Shown: positions 13,590 through 16,033 of the stretch, in pieces
Layout of the letters: each line of letters begins with the position of its first letter
How positions within the stretch are numbered: the first letter of the stretch is position 1
DNA from: an uncultured Flammeovirgaceae bacterium
GTDB taxonomy: Bacteria > Bacteroidota > Bacteroidia > Cytophagales > Cyclobacteriaceae
Direction: 5' to 3'
Length of the DNA stretch: 16,033 nucleotides
Assembly (NCBI GenBank): GCA_937138955.1
Contig: CAKZPJ010000529.1
Span: forward strand, 1 to 16,033
The notes under the pieces: generated by a model
Database searches by the model: none
Told to the model about the DNA's origin: nothing
The model's input: the letters and a program-made list of their open reading frames with translations, nothing else
Made by a program: the position numbers and the translations under genes

Positions 13590-16033
13590 CTAGAAGGTAA
13601 AATCTAAGCTGAAGGAGAATATTCGCGGCATTTCTCTTTCAGATTCCGGATCACCCATAATCCAATCGGTAAGTACCAATGCGTTTTCTATATTGACTGC
13701 TAGTCTGATACGATCGAAACTCATATTGTCTAGTATACTACGTGGGATGTTGTACCCTAGTGAAACATTTTGCAGACGTAGGTACGATCGGTTTACCCAA
13801 ACATTGTTCCCGAAACTGATGGAATTAATTCGGGCAGCATTGTTGATTGGATTGTTCGGAGTCCAATAAGGAAGGTTAAACCAGTTGCGGTTTTTAATGT
13901 AATCTTGGCGATTGTTGAAAGGGAAATTATTTCCGCCGATGTAGCCTAGTTTTGCTAGGAATACAAGTCCTACATCAAACCCTTTATACTCGATATCGTT
14001 TCGAAATGTAATGTACCAAGGATTGTTATCTAACCCTAAAAACACTTTATCATCCACATCAATATCGCCGTCGCCGTCCTGATCTACGTACCGGAAGTCA
14101 CCCGGAAATAGCCCGTACTGAGAAGCTTCGGCTTCCTCACCTATTTGATAAACTCCATCGAGTTCCCAATCCCAAACGATGTCTTTATTCTCTCCAATAA
14201 ACCATCCGTTCTGAAGATCATCCGGCTCCCGAAGTACCGGATTTCCGTTACTATCCAATACTGGATTTCCTTCCGAATCATTTACCGCAATAGGATCGTT
14301 GCCTAAGGTGGTGATCTCATTGATCGCGTAGGTTATATTCAGGGTACTGGTCCAGATGAAGCTACCGGAACTTACGTTAACAGTATTAATTCCCAATTCA
14401 AACCCTCGGTTTTGTAAGTTACCTACATTTGTTTTAGCTGAACCAAAACCAGTTAATTCTGGAAGCTTCTGATCTAAAAGTAGATCTCGAGTAGTTGAAG
14501 TATAAATATCAAATGAACCACTCAATCGCTGACCAAAGAAGCCAAAGTCAATTCCTAAATTGTAAGCTTCGTTTCGTTCCCACGATAGATTAGGGTTAGC
14601 AATACGATCAAGTTCTACGTAAGGAGTAGGGACATATCCACCGTTGTAGTTTAGATAAAGATCACTTCTAAGTCGGGCAAAGGCATTGTAATCTTCTAAA
14701 CCACTACTGTTACCATTGATACCCCAACTAGCCCGAATTTTTAGGTAGTCCATCCATCCGGGAGCCGAAGCCATAAAGTTTTCGTTGGTAAGTGTCCAGG
14801 CTGCCGATAGAGAAGGAAAGTTTCCGTATAGGTTTTCTGCTCCAAAGCGAGAAAAGCCATCCCGCCGGATGGAGGCTGATAAGTTATAACGATCGCTGAA
14901 TGAATAATTAACTCGCCCCATAACCCCGGTTCGTGAGTTCACTTCATCAATATTTCTAGGATTATTATCATCCTCGAAAGGTATCGTAGGGTTCAATCCA
15001 AAAGGTAATCCAGCAAAACCTAGGGCATCAGTAGGTGAAAAATTGTTGGAGGCAACAAAAGTCTCCCAGCGGGAATTTTGTTCGGTATTGTAAAGAGCAG
15101 TTACAGAAAACCGATGGTCGCCAAACTCTTTATCCCAGTTCAGAATGTTGTTTAGCTGCCAAGAAAACTGCTCGTTATGCCTTCTATTAGCACCACTTAC
15201 TGCTCGCTGAGGATTTCCTTCGCTGTCGAAGTTGAATCGCTTCCTAACGTCAATTCGGGGTGTGTAATCCACTCGGAATGAAAATCCAGCTGGAAGATCC
15301 AGGTTAGCGTAAATGGTAGGGTTGATCATATACCGATCGTAGAGTCGATTATTCCAAGCGGGGCCTATGTATGGATTACCACGGTTTGATCCGGCGCTCT
15401 GATCGTTCAAATTTTCTCGGGTTTGAGGTACCCCATTGGCCCAGGGCTGATCGTAGGGCGAAGCTGTACGATAACCCCCATTTCCTATCGGCTGCTGCCC
15501 CTCATTTTGGTATGAAAAGTTAGCGTTCACCCCTAGGTTTAAAAACTTTGCCGCTTGTACATCCAGATTCAAACGTGAAGTAATTGCCTTAAATTTTTCT
15601 CCGATTTGAACGGACTCCCGGTCACTGTACCCTAATGAATAGTAATACGACAGCCGCTCGGTTCTCCCTGATATGCTCACATCGTAGTCCTGCCTTACAC
15701 CCGTGTGGAAGAGGAAGTCTTGCCAGTCGTAAGTAACACCATTATTAAAATTTTCTTTCTCAATTTCCCAAAAGCCAAAGTTATCTACCCAGGCACCATC
15801 AATTACTGCTTGATCCGTTTCGCCCGCAATACCATTAGCTTCCAACCAATCGTTTTGAAATTCTCCTGGAACGTTATCGAATCTATCAAATCGTGACCAA
15901 GGATCGGCAGAGGTACTTGTAATGGATTCGTTCATATCAGTTAACCAATTCAGTACTTCGTCGCCACCTTTAAACGTATTGATACGCCGAGCACCGGTTA
16001 CTAAACCAACTCGAGAACTTACGTTAATTTTGG
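13590..16033 (-). CDS. susC: SusC/RagA-family TonB-dependent outer-membrane transporter, 5' end missing
   Basis: The frame stays open to the right edge of the window, so the N-terminus (signal peptide, carboxypeptidase-like domain and first half of the plug) is outside; about 813 residues are visible. An ATG at 15935 is internal: upstream of it the frame continues with KINVSSRVGLVTGARRINTF, a typical SusC plug segment. The visible part covers the end of the plug and the 22-strand barrel, with alternating aromatic strands such as YDVSISGRTERLSYYYSLGYS. It ends in RIFSFSLDFTF, with the terminal Phe expected for BAM recognition. An acidic loop, DQDGDGDIDVDD (14051-14086), looks like a calcium-binding site seen in many SusC proteins. 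The susD gene follows after 40 bp, giving the standard SusC-SusD import complex powered through TonB. There is no sign of a frameshift. Confidence 0.95.
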   Translation of the reverse strand, partial: KINVSSRVGLVTGARRINTFKGGDEVLNWLTDMNESITSTSADPWSRFDRFDNVPGEFQNDWLEANGIAGETDQAVIDGAWVDNFGFWEIEKENFNNGVTYDWQDFLFHTGVRQDYDVSISGRTERLSYYYSLGYSDRESVQIGEKFKAITSRLNLDVQAAKFLNLGVNANFSYQNEGQQPIGNGGYRTASPYDQPWANGVPQTRENLNDQSAGSNRGNPYIGPAWNNRLYDRYMINPTIYANLDLPAGFSFRVDYTPRIDVRKRFNFDSEGNPQRAVSGANRRHNEQFSWQLNNILNWDKEFGDHRFSVTALYNTEQNSRWETFVASNNFSPTDALGFAGLPFGLNPTIPFEDDNNPRNIDEVNSRTGVMGRVNYSFSDRYNLSASIRRDGFSRFGAENLYGNFPSLSAAWTLTNENFMASAPGWMDYLKIRASWGINGNSSGLEDYNAFARLRSDLYLNYNGGYVPTPYVELDRIANPNLSWERNEAYNLGIDFGFFGQRLSGSFDIYTSTTRDLLLDQKLPELTGFGSAKTNVGNLQNRGFELGINTVNVSSGSFIWTSTLNITYAINEITTLGNDPIAVNDSEGNPVLDSNGNPVLREPDDLQNGWFIGENKDIVWDWELDGVYQIGEEAEASQYGLFPGDFRYVDQDGDGDIDVDDKVFLGLDNNPWYITFRNDIEYKGFDVGLVFLAKLGYIGGNNFPFNNRQDYIKNRNWFNLPYWTPNNPINNAARINSISFGNNVWVNRSYLRLQNVSLGYNIPRSILDNMSFDRIRLAVNIENALVLTDWIMGDPESEREMPRIFSFSLDFTF

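Noticed and set aside
14051..14086. Acidic DQDGDGDIDVDD loop in SusC as a possible dockerin or EF-hand module.
   Set aside because: It is a single loop within the barrel sequence, and such calcium-binding loops are frequent in SusC proteins, so it is not an inserted domain.

Overview
The window looks like a chromosomal segment of a member of the Bacteroidota, probably a free-living or marine cytophagalean. This rests on the SusC/SusD glycan-uptake pair, a Tat-exported Gfo/Idh/MocA oxidoreductase, a DUF1080 (3-keto-glycoside hydrolase) tail, a DksA-like protein without a zinc site in front of scpB, and promoters of the TTTG / TAnnTTTG type used by the Bacteroidota primary sigma factor. Ribosome binding sites of the Shine-Dalgarno type are generally absent, as is usual in the phylum. 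No tRNA, rRNA, CRISPR array, insertion sequence or phage gene was found.

Layout. Bases 1-339 hold the 3' end of a DUF1080 gene on the plus strand. It converges with a minus-strand copper unit (361-2837): a CopA-type P1B ATPase followed 5 bp later by a 70-residue HMA protein. A plus-strand pair follows: an SF1 helicase of the IGHMBP2/DNA2 type (3045-4979) and, 2 bp later, a nitrilase (4982-5905). Next is a plus-strand, membrane-anchored di-heme cytochrome c (6062-6940). It converges with a minus-strand unit of a DksA/TraR-like gene and scpB (7004-8021), which has the best promoter in the window, overlapped by a palindrome. A minus-strand oxidoreductase with a SAF domain (COG4091, the family that includes the DXR-like enzyme DRL) occupies 8166-9473.

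A 551-bp stretch without a convincing gene (9474-10024) carries several dyads: an operator-like palindrome just before the oxidoreductase start, and two hairpins downstream of the next gene. The right third is a minus-strand sugar-uptake region: a Tat-signal Gfo/Idh/MocA oxidoreductase (10025-11362), a strong bidirectional terminator (11432-11470), a SusD lipoprotein (11519-13549) and a SusC TonB-dependent transporter (13590 to the window edge, 5' end missing).

Functionally the window is a mosaic of short, mostly independent units: copper efflux, nitrile hydrolysis beside a helicase, electron transfer, chromosome condensation with transcription control, and glycan capture. SusC and SusD form one outer-membrane complex. 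The Gfo/Idh/MocA enzyme and the DUF1080 protein could belong to a periplasmic 3-keto-glycoside route, but they lie about 10 kb apart and the link is an inference. I found no clear candidate for a wholly new multi-gene system. The most interesting unexplained signals are non-coding: the palindrome around the dksA-like promoter and a 45-nt hairpin at 9918-9962 that forms a continuous helix only as minus-strand RNA.
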